From: Parcubacteria group bacterium M10-OD1-1
Lineage (GTDB): Bacteria > Patescibacteria > Paceibacteria > Moranbacterales > UBA2206
Reading direction: 5' to 3'
DNA: 64,000 nucleotides
Assembly (NCBI GenBank): GCA_003056145.1
Contig: LSNL01000001.1
Coordinates: 83,048 to 147,047, forward strand
Shown here: positions 34,083 through 42,299 of the stretch, piece after piece
Layout of the letters: the number at the start of each line of letters is the position of its first letter
How positions within the stretch are numbered: the stretch's first letter is position 1
Program-made: the position numbers and the translations under genes
Notes under the pieces: model-generated
The model's input: the letters and a program-made list of their open reading frames with translations, nothing else
What the model was told of the DNA's origin: nothing
Database searches by the model: none

Positions 34083-34571
34083 AGTGAAAAGTAAAAGAAC
34101 CTTAAAAATTATTGAAAATGTTACGGCAGAATAATTTTCAATCACAATTTCCCCCTATTTGTGGTTGAAAATTATTCTGCTGTCCAAGTGCTTTAGCCAA
34201 CGCGCTAAAGTCGCTCCTATTCTAACTAGGAGACCCAAAATAAAAATAAAAAAACAATTCTTGCTTAAAAAGTGAGATTTGTAAAACTTTTTAAAACAAA
34301 AATAAAAAATAAAAAGTCTGTTCTTTAAATTAAAGGTGAAAAATCACCAGAGGATGGTAGAAAATAAGACACGAAAGTTAGATAAGTGTCAAAGAGTCGT
34401 ATATAAAGTACGCGTGATTTACAACTATGTAAATGCCTTCACCCGGGCTATAATAGTTTTCGATTTACGTGTTAGTACGACAAACATCAGGGCGTTCCGC
34501 CAATTTATTTCTATTGGGCGTCGAGCGCCCTGGTTTCAATATTATTTATAGACACCAGGCAGGTGTTTTTT
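34083..34571 (+). ncRNA. Candidate large structured non-coding RNA, class unknown
   Basis: Between a consensus promoter and an intrinsic terminator lies about 490 nt with no convincing CDS and dense pairing. A 25-bp stem (34123-34147 with 34159-34183) has two G-U pairs and a C-rich loop. Then CTTTAGC/GCTAAAG and CTCCTA/TAGGAG hairpins follow, an A-rich linker, GACAC/GTGTC (34368/34386), GTCGTA/TACGAC (34396/34476) enclosing CGCGT/ACGTG, and CAGGGCG/CGCCCTG (34488/34526) enclosing CCAAT/ATTGG. The 3' half is much richer in GC than its surroundings. I could not match it to tmRNA, RNase P, SRP or 6S RNA. It might be two RNAs joined by the linker. Confidence 0.6.
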
Positions 34572-34572
34572 T
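34552..34572 (+). terminator. Terminator of the structured RNA
   Basis: ACACC and GGTGT pair around AGGCA and are followed by seven T's. It lies 63 bp before the yraN-like start and fits as the 3' end of the RNA. Confidence 0.8.
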
Positions 34573-34634
34573 GTTGCTTAATTTTTGAATAAGTTATATT
34601 TTAAATAAAAAAGAATAATTATTTATTAATCTTA

Positions 34635-35018
34635 ATGGTTACAAACAAAAGGAAGTTTGGTGATTTAGGGGAAAAAATTGCAATTAAATTCTTAAAAAAT
34701 AAAAAATATAAGATCGTAGAAACTAATTTTAAAAATAAAACTGGTAGAATGTTGGGTGAAATAGATATTATTGCTCAAGATGTTCAAGCTAATGAGTTAG
34801 TTTTTGTGGAAGTTAAAACCAGAGAATATAATAAATTTAAAGATACTTTACCAGAGGAAAATATTACTTCTATGAAACTTAAAAAATTAGTCAGAGTTGC
34901 TAATTTTTATTTACAAAATAAGAAATTAACTGCTGCTCAATATAGATTTGACGCTATTTCAGTTTGGTTAGATTTAAAGTCTAAAAAAGCTAAAGTCAAA
35001 CATATTTGTAGCTTGTAA
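34635..35018 (+). CDS. YraN/UPF0102 family endonuclease-like protein
   Basis: A 127-aa protein. FGDLGEKIAIKFL (residues 8-20), GEIDIIAQD (about 39-47) and LVFVEVKTR (about 54-62) are the three signature stretches of UPF0102. The E, D and ExK residues form a restriction-endonuclease-like active site. Its biological role is unsettled; a structure-specific nuclease role has been proposed for homologues. Start ATG at 34635. Confidence 0.88.
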   Translation: MVTNKRKFGDLGEKIAIKFLKNKKYKIVETNFKNKTGRMLGEIDIIAQDVQANELVFVEVKTREYNKFKDTLPEENITSMKLKKLVRVANFYLQNKKLTAAQYRFDAISVWLDLKSKKAKVKHICSL

Positions 35019-35215
35019 GTTCTCTCAACCTAAGATCAAGAATAAAAACTAAATAGCGAAGATAGACAGGAGCCATTTTTTTTGATAAAATTGAAAGTAG
35101 GAGTAAAGAATAAAAAAGTAATAAACAAAGAGAGCGGACATAAAAAACCAAAAGCATAAATGATAAACGAAAACTAAAAATAAATAAGGATTAAATTTAA
35201 TTATTTTAAAAATAT

Positions 35216-35569
35216 ATGGCTATTGATAAACAAATTTTAGAAGAGCTAAAGAAGGCTTTATTAGAAGAAAAAGAGAAATTGGAAAAAAATATGAATAAAA
35301 TTGCTAAACCAGTAGATGATAAAGAAGGCGATTATGAAACTTCTTTTGACGATATTGGAAACGATAAAGATGATAATGCTACGGAAGTTGACCAATACAC
35401 TCAAAATTTATCAGTAGAGACAGCTTTAGAAAAAAGATTACAAAAAATAATAAAAGCTTTAGATAAAATAGATAAAGGGATTTATGGAGTCTGTATTAAC
35501 TGCCAAAAAGAAATACCCATTGAGAGACTTAAGGCCAATCCGAGCTCACAAACTTGTAATAGATGCTAA
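35216..35569 (+). CDS. DksA/TraR-type C4 zinc finger protein
   Basis: A 117-aa protein. A long N-terminal coiled coil (LLEEKEKLEKNMNKIA) is followed by the acidic stretch that carries the DksA-like acidic residues. The C-terminal zinc finger is CINCQKEIPIERLKA...TCNRC with all four cysteines. Such proteins enter the RNA polymerase secondary channel and modulate initiation, some with ppGpp. It ends directly at the last finger cysteine, slightly shorter than most. It lies between yraN-like and lspA genes. Confidence 0.85.
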   Translation: MAIDKQILEELKKALLEEKEKLEKNMNKIAKPVDDKEGDYETSFDDIGNDKDDNATEVDQYTQNLSVETALEKRLQKIIKALDKIDKGIYGVCINCQKEIPIERLKANPSSQTCNRC

Positions 35570-35682
35570 TCTTGAATAATTAAAGAGTGAATATTTGAAG
35601 CTACTTGATTTAAAATATAGGTAGTTATTTCTAAATAAAATAAAAACTTTAATTAAAGTTAATCTATCAGAATTGTTTCCAA

Positions 35683-36099
35683 ATGAATTATAAAAAAAAC
35701 ATTCTTATTTTTTTAATTTTAATTTTTTTAGATCAAATAAGTAAGCATCTTATCCGCTCTAACGGCGGATTTTATATTTGTAACTTTAATAGTGCTTTTG
35801 GAATTTCTTTACCAACTTTTTTATTTTGGTTTCTTTGGATTGGAATGCTGATAATTTTTATTTGGGCAATTTATAAAAATTTTTTTTTAGTATCAACTTT
35901 TTATTTAATTCTTATCTTAGCGGGGGCTATTTCTAACTTAATAGACCGTTTAGCTAGAGGTTGTGTAATTGATTTTATTGATTTAAAGTTTTGGCCAGTT
36001 TTTAATTTAGCAGATTTATTTATTTTTTTTGGTGCTATAATGATAATAGCAAGCTATCTTAAAAAAGAAAAAAAACCTTTTAATTTTTTCAAAAAATAA
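35683..36099 (+). CDS. lspA: Lipoprotein signal peptidase (signal peptidase II)
   Basis: A 138-aa protein with four membrane segments. The catalytic aspartates lie in GAISNLIDRL and FNLADLFIF, and the conserved N-terminal LDQISKHLI is present. It cleaves the signal peptide of diacylglyceryl-modified prolipoproteins in the inner membrane. It is shorter than the usual 160 aa in the loop after TM1, but both catalytic motifs are intact. The next gene starts 3 bp after its stop. Confidence 0.92.
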   Translation: MNYKKNILIFLILIFLDQISKHLIRSNGGFYICNFNSAFGISLPTFLFWFLWIGMLIIFIWAIYKNFFLVSTFYLILILAGAISNLIDRLARGCVIDFIDLKFWPVFNLADLFIFFGAIMIIASYLKKEKKPFNFFKK

Positions 36100-36102
36100 G
36101 TT

Positions 36103-37629
36103 ATGGCTTCAAAAGTTTTGTCAGCGGCTACAATTGGTTTGAAAAGCCAAATTGTAGAAGTAGAAGTAGATACTGTTTCTGCTGGATTACATCAATTTAA
36201 TATTGTTGGACTGCCAGATACAGCCGTTAAGGAGTCGCGGGATAGAATTGGTGCAGCTATTAGGAACACCGGTTTTAAACCTCCTCATCAGGCAGGAAGA
36301 GTAACTATCAATTTAGCTCCAGCGGATCTTAAAAAAGAAGGTCCAATTTATGATTTACCAATGGCCTTAGGCTTTCTTTTAGCTACTCGTCAAACTAAAT
36401 TTGATTTTAAAGATAAATTTTTCCTTGGCGAATTATCTTTGGATGGAAAAGTTCGTCCAGTTAAGGGCGTTTTACCAGTGGCTATTTTAGCTAAAGAAAA
36501 GGGCATTAAGGAATTCTTTGTTCCTCAAGAGAATGCTCCAGAAGCTTCTGTTATTAGTGGGGTAAATATTTTTCCCGTAACATCTTTGAACGAAGTTCTA
36601 GAACATCTTAAGGGAAATAAGACGATTACTCCTTTTCCAAAAACTAACACTGAAAGTCTTTTTTCTCACGAGCAATATGAAATGGATATGTCACATGTTA
36701 AAGGTCAAGAGCACGCTAAAAGAGCTTTAGAAATTGCTTCAGCTGGTGGGCATAATGTTATTTTAAATGGTCCTCCGGGATCAGGTAAAACTTTATTAGC
36801 TAAAACTATGCCTTCTATTCTTCCTCGATTAACTACGGAAGAAGCTTTAGAAATAACAAAAATTTTTTCTATTGCTGGTCAATTACCTAGAGGAGTACCT
36901 TTAATTGCACAAAGACAATTTCGCTCACCACATCATAGTGCTAGCGCAGTCTCTTTAGTTGGCGGTGGAACTTTTCCTCGTCCAGGTGAAATTAGTTTAA
37001 GTCATCGGGGGATTTTATTTTTAGATGAATTTCCAGAATTTTCTAGAACTGTTTTAGAAAATTTGCGTCAGCCATTAGAAGATGGAATAATAACTATTTC
37101 TCGTGCTCAAGGAACTTTAAAATTTCCAGCTCGTTTTACTCTAATTGCAGCGATGAATCCATGTCCCTGTGGCAATGCTACTGATCCAGAAAAAGTTTGT
37201 TCTTGCTCACCTTCAACAGTCATTAGATATCAAAAAAAAATTTCAGGACCTATTATGGACAGAATAGATTTACATATAGAAGTTCCAAGGATTAAGTTTG
37301 AAAAATTAGCCGAGTCAAGTTCTAGTGAAAGTTCTAAAATAATTAGGGAAAGAGTGGAAAAAGCTCGGGTTATCCAACGCCAAAGATTTGCTCAATTAAA
37401 AATAATCACTAATAGTGAAATGAACGGCGAACAAATTAAAATTTTTTGCCAATTAGATTCTTTGGGTTTAGATTTAATGCGTAAAGCAGTAGCTAATCTC
37501 TATTTGAGTGCTAGAGCTTATTATCGTATAATAAAAGTAGCAAGGACAGTGGCTGATTTAGCAGGATCGGAAAAAATAAAAATGGAACATATTGCCGAAG
37601 CTATTCAGTACAGATTTAAAACAGATTAA
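36103..37629 (+). CDS. comM: ComM/YifB family Mg-chelatase-like AAA ATPase
   Basis: A 508-aa protein. The N-terminal ChlI/Lon-like domain (about 1-170, with GLPDTAVKESRDRI) is followed by an AAA+ core with Walker A NGPPGSGKT (222-230), Walker B ILFLDEFPEF, and the cysteine-rich NPCPCG...CSCSP segment. The C-terminal Mg-chelatase domain ends ADLAGSEKI. ComM is a helicase that promotes branch migration during natural transformation in Haemophilus/Vibrio. Its presence fits DNA uptake in these reduced genomes (inference). Confidence 0.92.
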   Translation: MASKVLSAATIGLKSQIVEVEVDTVSAGLHQFNIVGLPDTAVKESRDRIGAAIRNTGFKPPHQAGRVTINLAPADLKKEGPIYDLPMALGFLLATRQTKFDFKDKFFLGELSLDGKVRPVKGVLPVAILAKEKGIKEFFVPQENAPEASVISGVNIFPVTSLNEVLEHLKGNKTITPFPKTNTESLFSHEQYEMDMSHVKGQEHAKRALEIASAGGHNVILNGPPGSGKTLLAKTMPSILPRLTTEEALEITKIFSIAGQLPRGVPLIAQRQFRSPHHSASAVSLVGGGTFPRPGEISLSHRGILFLDEFPEFSRTVLENLRQPLEDGIITISRAQGTLKFPARFTLIAAMNPCPCGNATDPEKVCSCSPSTVIRYQKKISGPIMDRIDLHIEVPRIKFEKLAESSSSESSKIIRERVEKARVIQRQRFAQLKIITNSEMNGEQIKIFCQLDSLGLDLMRKAVANLYLSARAYYRIIKVARTVADLAGSEKIKMEHIAEAIQYRFKTD

Positions 37630-37689
37630 GTTTGTAAAATATAGCTCAGATTAATAAATTTTCTTAATAGAATATTTCTAAAAGTTCTA

Positions 37690-38682
37690 ATGTCTTTTTT
37701 AAAGAAGAAAAATTTTTTTATTAGCGGTTTAGTGTTAATGGTTTTCTTTTTGATAACTTTTAAAGCATTCGCTTTTTTTTCTCAAAGTGAAACTATTTTG
37801 AGTTTTAATAATAGTTTGAAAAATATAACTATCAATGATAATGGACTTTTTTTTCAGGAAAAAACTAAGGCTAATTCAGTGGCAGAATTATTGCAAGAAA
37901 AAAATATTATACTTACTCAATATGATAAAATTTTCCCCGCTCAAAATAGTCCACTTTATCCAGGAGAGTATATTGAAATAAAAAAGGCAGTTAGCATAAA
38001 AATATTAGTGGATAAAAAAGTAGATAGTTGTTATGTTACTGCTAAAACAGTTCGGCAAGCTTTAGAAGAACGAGGGATAGAATTAACACAATTAGATCAG
38101 GTGCAACCGAAACGAAGTTTTTTAATTCAGAATAAGATGAAGATAATTGTTACTCGGGTTAAAATTCAAGAAATAACGAAAAAAGAACCAGTTCAGTTTA
38201 AGATAATTGTTAAAAAAAATTCTCAAATAGGTTGGCGAAAGAAAAAGATTAAAATTTTTGGAGAAAAAGGAAGTCAAAAAATCAAATACAGGATTACTTA
38301 TAAAAATGGAAAAATAATTTCTCAGGTCGTACTAGAGAAAAAAATCATTAAAAAACCAATCTCACAGATTGAGCTTCAGGGAACTTATTTAAAATTAGGT
38401 AAAATTAATAGCGGTCAAGGTTCTTGGTATAGACAAACAGCTAAATTGAAAAATAAATTTCCTTCAGTAGTGAATAATTTTGCGGCTAGCACAACTATTC
38501 CAAAAGGAGGCTATGCGAAAGTTACTAATATTAGCAATGGTAAATCAGTCATTGTTCAAATAAATGATTATGGACCCAAGGCTAGAGGACGCATAATAGA
38601 TTTAGATAAAGTAGCTTTTCAAAAGATAGCTTCAGTCGGGAGGGGCGTGATAAATGTAAAAGTAAGAAGAATATTAAATTAA
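37690..38682 (+). CDS. DUF348/G5-like protein with C-terminal RlpA-like double-psi beta-barrel
   Basis: A 330-aa exported protein with an N-terminal hydrophobic signal/anchor (about 8-27). Two ubiquitin-like DUF348 units follow (TKANSVAELLQEKNI and TAKTVRQALEERGI), then a G5-like beta region (about 165-225). The C-terminal domain has GQGSWYRQ, PKGGYAKVTN, GKSVIVQINDYGP and GRIIDLDK, the RlpA-like DPBB pattern. The architecture recalls YabE/Rpf-type cell-wall proteins, in which the DPBB may act on or bind peptidoglycan. It starts 60 bp after comM; rsmA follows within 4 bp. Confidence 0.82.
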   Translation: MSFLKKKNFFISGLVLMVFFLITFKAFAFFSQSETILSFNNSLKNITINDNGLFFQEKTKANSVAELLQEKNIILTQYDKIFPAQNSPLYPGEYIEIKKAVSIKILVDKKVDSCYVTAKTVRQALEERGIELTQLDQVQPKRSFLIQNKMKIIVTRVKIQEITKKEPVQFKIIVKKNSQIGWRKKKIKIFGEKGSQKIKYRITYKNGKIISQVVLEKKIIKKPISQIELQGTYLKLGKINSGQGSWYRQTAKLKNKFPSVVNNFAASTTIPKGGYAKVTNISNGKSVIVQINDYGPKARGRIIDLDKVAFQKIASVGRGVINVKVRRILN

Positions 38683-38685
38683 AAA

Positions 38686-39486
38686 ATGAAATTAAAAAAA
38701 TCTTTGGGGCAAAATTTTTTACAAGATCAGACTATTTTAAATAAAATAGTTAGTTCAGCTAGATTAGAAAAAAATGATTTAGTAATAGAAATCGGTCCTG
38801 GGGCAGGAGCTTTAACGGAAAAATTAGTTGCACAAGTTAAAAAAATATTAGCAATTGAAATTGATGAAAGACTGGTTGAATTATTAACTAAAAATTTTTT
38901 TAATAATCCTAAAGTTAAAATTATTCAACAGGATATTTTACAAGGAAATTTAAATAAATTATTGCTTAATTTTACTAATTCTTCTATCCAAACAATTCAA
39001 TATAAAGTAGTAGCTAATATTCCTTATTATATTACCTCGCCAATTATTAGATTATTACTAGAAGCCGAAAATCCTCCTCAAGAAATAATTTTAATGGTTC
39101 AAAAAGAAGTTGCTCAAAGAATTTGTAGCCAAGCTGGTCAAATGAGTCTTTTATCGGTGGCGGTGCAATATTATGCTGAAGTGGAATTACTTTTTGAAGT
39201 AGCTAAAGAATCATTTCAGCCAATACCAAAGGTAGACAGTGCCGTAATTAGAATAATACCTAAGGAAAAAGAACTTTCTTCTGTTGAGCGTAAGGAATTT
39301 TTTAAAATTGTTAGAGCCGGATTTTGTGCTAAAAGAAAAACATTAATCAATAATCTAAGCAATAGTTTACATCTTGATAAAAATAAAATAGCTGAAAAAT
39401 TTAAAAAGATTAATCTTAATTTTCAAGTTAGAGCGCAAGAGTTAAGCGTAGAAGATTGGGAAAAATTGAGAAAACTTTTTAATTAG
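38686..39486 (+). CDS. rsmA: 16S rRNA (adenine1518/1519-N6)-dimethyltransferase
   Basis: A 266-aa RsmA/KsgA. It starts MKLKKSLGQNFLQD, SAM motif I is VIEIGPGAGALTEKL, acidic post-I is LAIEIDERLVELL, and catalytic motif IV is NIPYYITSP. It dimethylates two adjacent adenines in the 3' helix of 16S rRNA. It lies 3 bp after the RlpA-like gene. Its stop overlaps by 4 bp the end of the convergent UbiA gene, leaving no room for a terminator between them. Confidence 0.95.
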   Translation: MKLKKSLGQNFLQDQTILNKIVSSARLEKNDLVIEIGPGAGALTEKLVAQVKKILAIEIDERLVELLTKNFFNNPKVKIIQQDILQGNLNKLLLNFTNSSIQTIQYKVVANIPYYITSPIIRLLLEAENPPQEIILMVQKEVAQRICSQAGQMSLLSVAVQYYAEVELLFEVAKESFQPIPKVDSAVIRIIPKEKELSSVERKEFFKIVRAGFCAKRKTLINNLSNSLHLDKNKIAEKFKKINLNFQVRAQELSVEDWEKLRKLFN

Positions 39487-41105
39487 AAGAAAGAAACTTT
39501 AACTAAAATAAATCCGTAAAAAAATACTAAAGCTAATACCCAATAAAGAAGTTGGGACGATTTTACTTTTTGGTTGATGACAATTAAAAAGGTTATTATT
39601 CCAAAAAAGAGAGCAACTGAAAATAGTCGTAATTCGTTAAGAAAAAAAATAGAAGCCAAATAAGAAATAAAAATTCCAGAAGCGATTATTAAACGACTAT
39701 TTTTTTCTCCGAAAATAACAGGAAGAGTCCAAATTTTATGTTTTCGATCGCCAGCGATATCTTTTAAATCTTTAATAGGCAGAGAAATTGTATAACTAAG
39801 AATTAAAAGAGCAGGAATTCTCCAAGAGAGCGTCGCAATAGATTGATGAGAAGCCATCAAAATATAGCCTATAAATAAAATTATTACTGAAGCTAAAGAA
39901 CTAATAAAAGTGGCTAAAAATGGGAAGCGTTTTAATCTAAAGGGAGGGGCGGAATAAAACCAGGCTAAAATTTGATAAATTATAATCAGTACGGCAAAAT
40001 GAACGCTAATAGTAATAGCTCCTAATAAAGCTAATAAAAAATAGATTACTCCTAAATCTCGGTATTCTTCTACGGTAAAAATCTTTTGAGGTAATGGTCG
40101 TTGAGAATTAGATATTTGGTCAATTGGTAAATCATAAATGTCATTAATAATAACAGAAGCTTCCCAAGAGAACCAAATACTGAGCATCAAAATTAAAATA
40201 CTTAAAAAAGAGAATAAATTAAGATTAAAGTTTTGTGGATAAGCTAAAATGCCTAAGCCTAAGCCTATAAAAAATAAGCCAAAATGATAAATCAATTGAG
40301 GTAAACGCAGATTTTTAATAAAAGCGAGAAATTTTATTGGACTAACTAACCAAAAAAACCAGGTCAACAAAATAACTAGAAAAGGAAAGTAAACAAAATC
40401 TAATTGATAGGCGAAAGCATATCTAACGCTAGGAAAATTAACTCCAAAGACATTATTGGCAGCTCCAAAAAATTGAGCAATTTGAAAAGATTGAATTTGT
40501 AAGATTTTAGTCGAATGAAAAATAAAGTCATAACCATAAACAAAAAAAGAAGGGAAAGCTCCCATAAAAAAAAGAATAGAATAAACAATTAAAGCTCCTA
40601 AGATAGATTTAAAATAACTTTTTTCTTTTAGCCAAATTAGTCCAGCGGAAATTAAAACAGCTAAAATAAAAGTTATTTTAGTCCCAAAATAAACAATGCC
40701 TGAAGGCAAATGTCCAAAAATACTCCAATATTGTTGCCATAAAAGATGAGGATTACTTAGCAAATAGAAACTCCAGTAAACTTCCCCGTGGTTTTTTAGC
40801 ATATCAATTATTGGTGGAAAGAGTGTGAGAGCTAAAGCAAAAATAAGTAGCCCAGATAATTTTTGCGGACGAAGTTTAAAAAGAAAACTGAAAAATAACC
40901 AAATAAGAAGAAAAGCTAAAGCGAAAAAATAAAAATTATGAATATACTCAATAATTGATTCAAACCAAAAAATTGGCTGGGAGACAGCTATAAACTGTTC
41001 AATGAAACAGCGTAAAAAAATAATAGCTAAAAATCCTAATGTCCAAGCTAGTAAGCTGACTCTTTTTTTAACCAAAGTATCAATAATTTTTTCTAACTTA
41101 AGCAT
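39483..41105 (-). CDS. UbiA-family prenyltransferase with an extra N-terminal membrane domain
   Basis: A 540-aa membrane protein with about fourteen hydrophobic segments. The C-terminal half (about 275-540) is a UbiA prenyltransferase: NDIYDLPIDQISNSQRPL (first Asp-rich motif, near 314) and DLKDIAGDRKHK (second, near 446) hold Mg-diphosphate. The N-terminal 260 aa adds a separate multi-pass module absent from standard 290-aa UbiA proteins. The aromatic or lipid acceptor is unknown. It overlaps rsmA tail-to-tail by 4 bp. Confidence 0.8.
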   Translation of the reverse strand: MLKLEKIIDTLVKKRVSLLAWTLGFLAIIFLRCFIEQFIAVSQPIFWFESIIEYIHNFYFFALAFLLIWLFFSFLFKLRPQKLSGLLIFALALTLFPPIIDMLKNHGEVYWSFYLLSNPHLLWQQYWSIFGHLPSGIVYFGTKITFILAVLISAGLIWLKEKSYFKSILGALIVYSILFFMGAFPSFFVYGYDFIFHSTKILQIQSFQIAQFFGAANNVFGVNFPSVRYAFAYQLDFVYFPFLVILLTWFFWLVSPIKFLAFIKNLRLPQLIYHFGLFFIGLGLGILAYPQNFNLNLFSFLSILILMLSIWFSWEASVIINDIYDLPIDQISNSQRPLPQKIFTVEEYRDLGVIYFLLALLGAITISVHFAVLIIIYQILAWFYSAPPFRLKRFPFLATFISSLASVIILFIGYILMASHQSIATLSWRIPALLILSYTISLPIKDLKDIAGDRKHKIWTLPVIFGEKNSRLIIASGIFISYLASIFFLNELRLFSVALFFGIITFLIVINQKVKSSQLLYWVLALVFFYGFILVKVSFF

Positions 41106-41226
41106 ATTTTAAATTTAGCAGTATTCAACTTTTTGAGCAAATAAAAAGCAAGATTAGTCGGGATATTAAAAAAGAAAAGTTATCAACAATCAATTCTTTT
41201 AATGAGTAACATTTTTATTTTTTTTG

Positions 41227-41235
41227 TGGTATAAT
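41227..41235 (+). promoter_or_regulatory. Extended -10 promoter at the head of the secretion operon, likely leaderless
   Basis: TGG precedes a perfect TATAAT at 41230-41235. The first ATG is at 41245, only nine bases after the -10, so the transcript should start at or within about three bases of the start codon. No clear -35 is seen. Confidence 0.6.
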
Positions 41236-41244
41236 TTTATTGCA

Positions 41245-42273
41245 ATGAAAACTAAAAAAGTAAACTTATCAATTTTAATTTTAAGTAGCTTGATTATTTT
41301 GAGTTTTGCTTTTTTCGTGGTGGCGAAAGAGAACAATCAAACTAATAATAATATTTTTTTAGATTCTGATCAAGATGGATTGACTAATCAAGAAGAAAAA
41401 TTATATGGAACTGATCCTTATAATCCAGACACTGATGGTGATGGATATTCTGATGGAGCCGAAGTTAAAGCGGGTTATAATCCTTTAAAACCAGCTCCTG
41501 GAGATAAGCTTCTAAATAATCAGAAAAAATGGGCTGAAAAAAATTTAGTTAAAAATAAGTCTGGTCAAAATAATTTAACTAGTGAAGTAGCTCAAAAAAT
41601 TGCTAATCTTTCTAATCAATCTAAGGCTGGTAACCAAGAAGTTACTTTAGCACAAATTCAGAAAATAGTGGATAGCTCTTTAGCTATTAATGATAAGAAA
41701 TCTATTGATCTTCCAACAATTCCACTTTCAGAAATTAAAATTAAGAAACAAGACTATAAAAATCTTAGTTCAAGTAAGGCACAGAAAAAAAGAAAAGAAG
41801 ATTTTACTAATTATGTAGCAGCGGTATTTTATATTTTAACGAGTAATTCTCCTCAACCAATAACTTCTTTTACTGATATTTCTTCTGTTATTAATCAAAG
41901 TGTCCAACAAATTATAATGGCTTTAAGTTCTGGTGATCAGAACAGTCTTAATAATATTAGTAAAAGTGGTCAAAAAATTCTTAGTCAATTAAAGGAAGTT
42001 GAGGTGCCAAAAGAAATGGTAAATACTCATATTAAAGCTTTAGAATATGCTACTTACTCAGAACAATTAAAGGGTTTAATTAAAAATAATTCTCAAGATC
42101 CAATAATGGGGATAGCTAACTATGCTAAAATCGGTTCTTTTGTGAATAATTTAATTAGTTTTTCTGATGATATCCAAAATAAGTTTAAAAAATATAATAT
42201 GGACTATAGTGATATTCAAAATAAGATGAAGAAATATGGCGTTGACATTAAATATAATAAGACAAATAAATAA
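41245..42273 (+). CDS. Exported protein with thrombospondin type 3 calcium-binding repeats
   Basis: 342 aa from the ATG at 41245. A hydrophobic signal/anchor (about 8-28) is followed by DSDQDGLTNQEEKLYGTDP and NPDTDGDGYSDGAEVKAG, the Asp-rich TSP3 calcium loops typical of many CPR surface proteins. The rest is helical, Lys/Asn/Gln-rich and not recognised. It heads the operon of the type IV secretion-like system, so a surface role in that apparatus is possible (inference). Confidence 0.75.
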   Translation: MKTKKVNLSILILSSLIILSFAFFVVAKENNQTNNNIFLDSDQDGLTNQEEKLYGTDPYNPDTDGDGYSDGAEVKAGYNPLKPAPGDKLLNNQKKWAEKNLVKNKSGQNNLTSEVAQKIANLSNQSKAGNQEVTLAQIQKIVDSSLAINDKKSIDLPTIPLSEIKIKKQDYKNLSSSKAQKKRKEDFTNYVAAVFYILTSNSPQPITSFTDISSVINQSVQQIIMALSSGDQNSLNNISKSGQKILSQLKEVEVPKEMVNTHIKALEYATYSEQLKGLIKNNSQDPIMGIANYAKIGSFVNNLISFSDDIQNKFKKYNMDYSDIQNKMKKYGVDIKYNKTNK

Positions 42274-42299
42274 TTTTATTGAGGAATTAACTTTTTAGT

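Noticed and set aside
34123..34243. tRNA gene with CTA or TAG anticodon
   Set aside because: No T arm, no acceptor stem and no GTTCGA motif on either strand.
34336..34551. Possible 71-codon protein in the structured RNA region
   Set aside because: No RBS, unusual composition, and the region is full of base-paired stems between a promoter and terminator.
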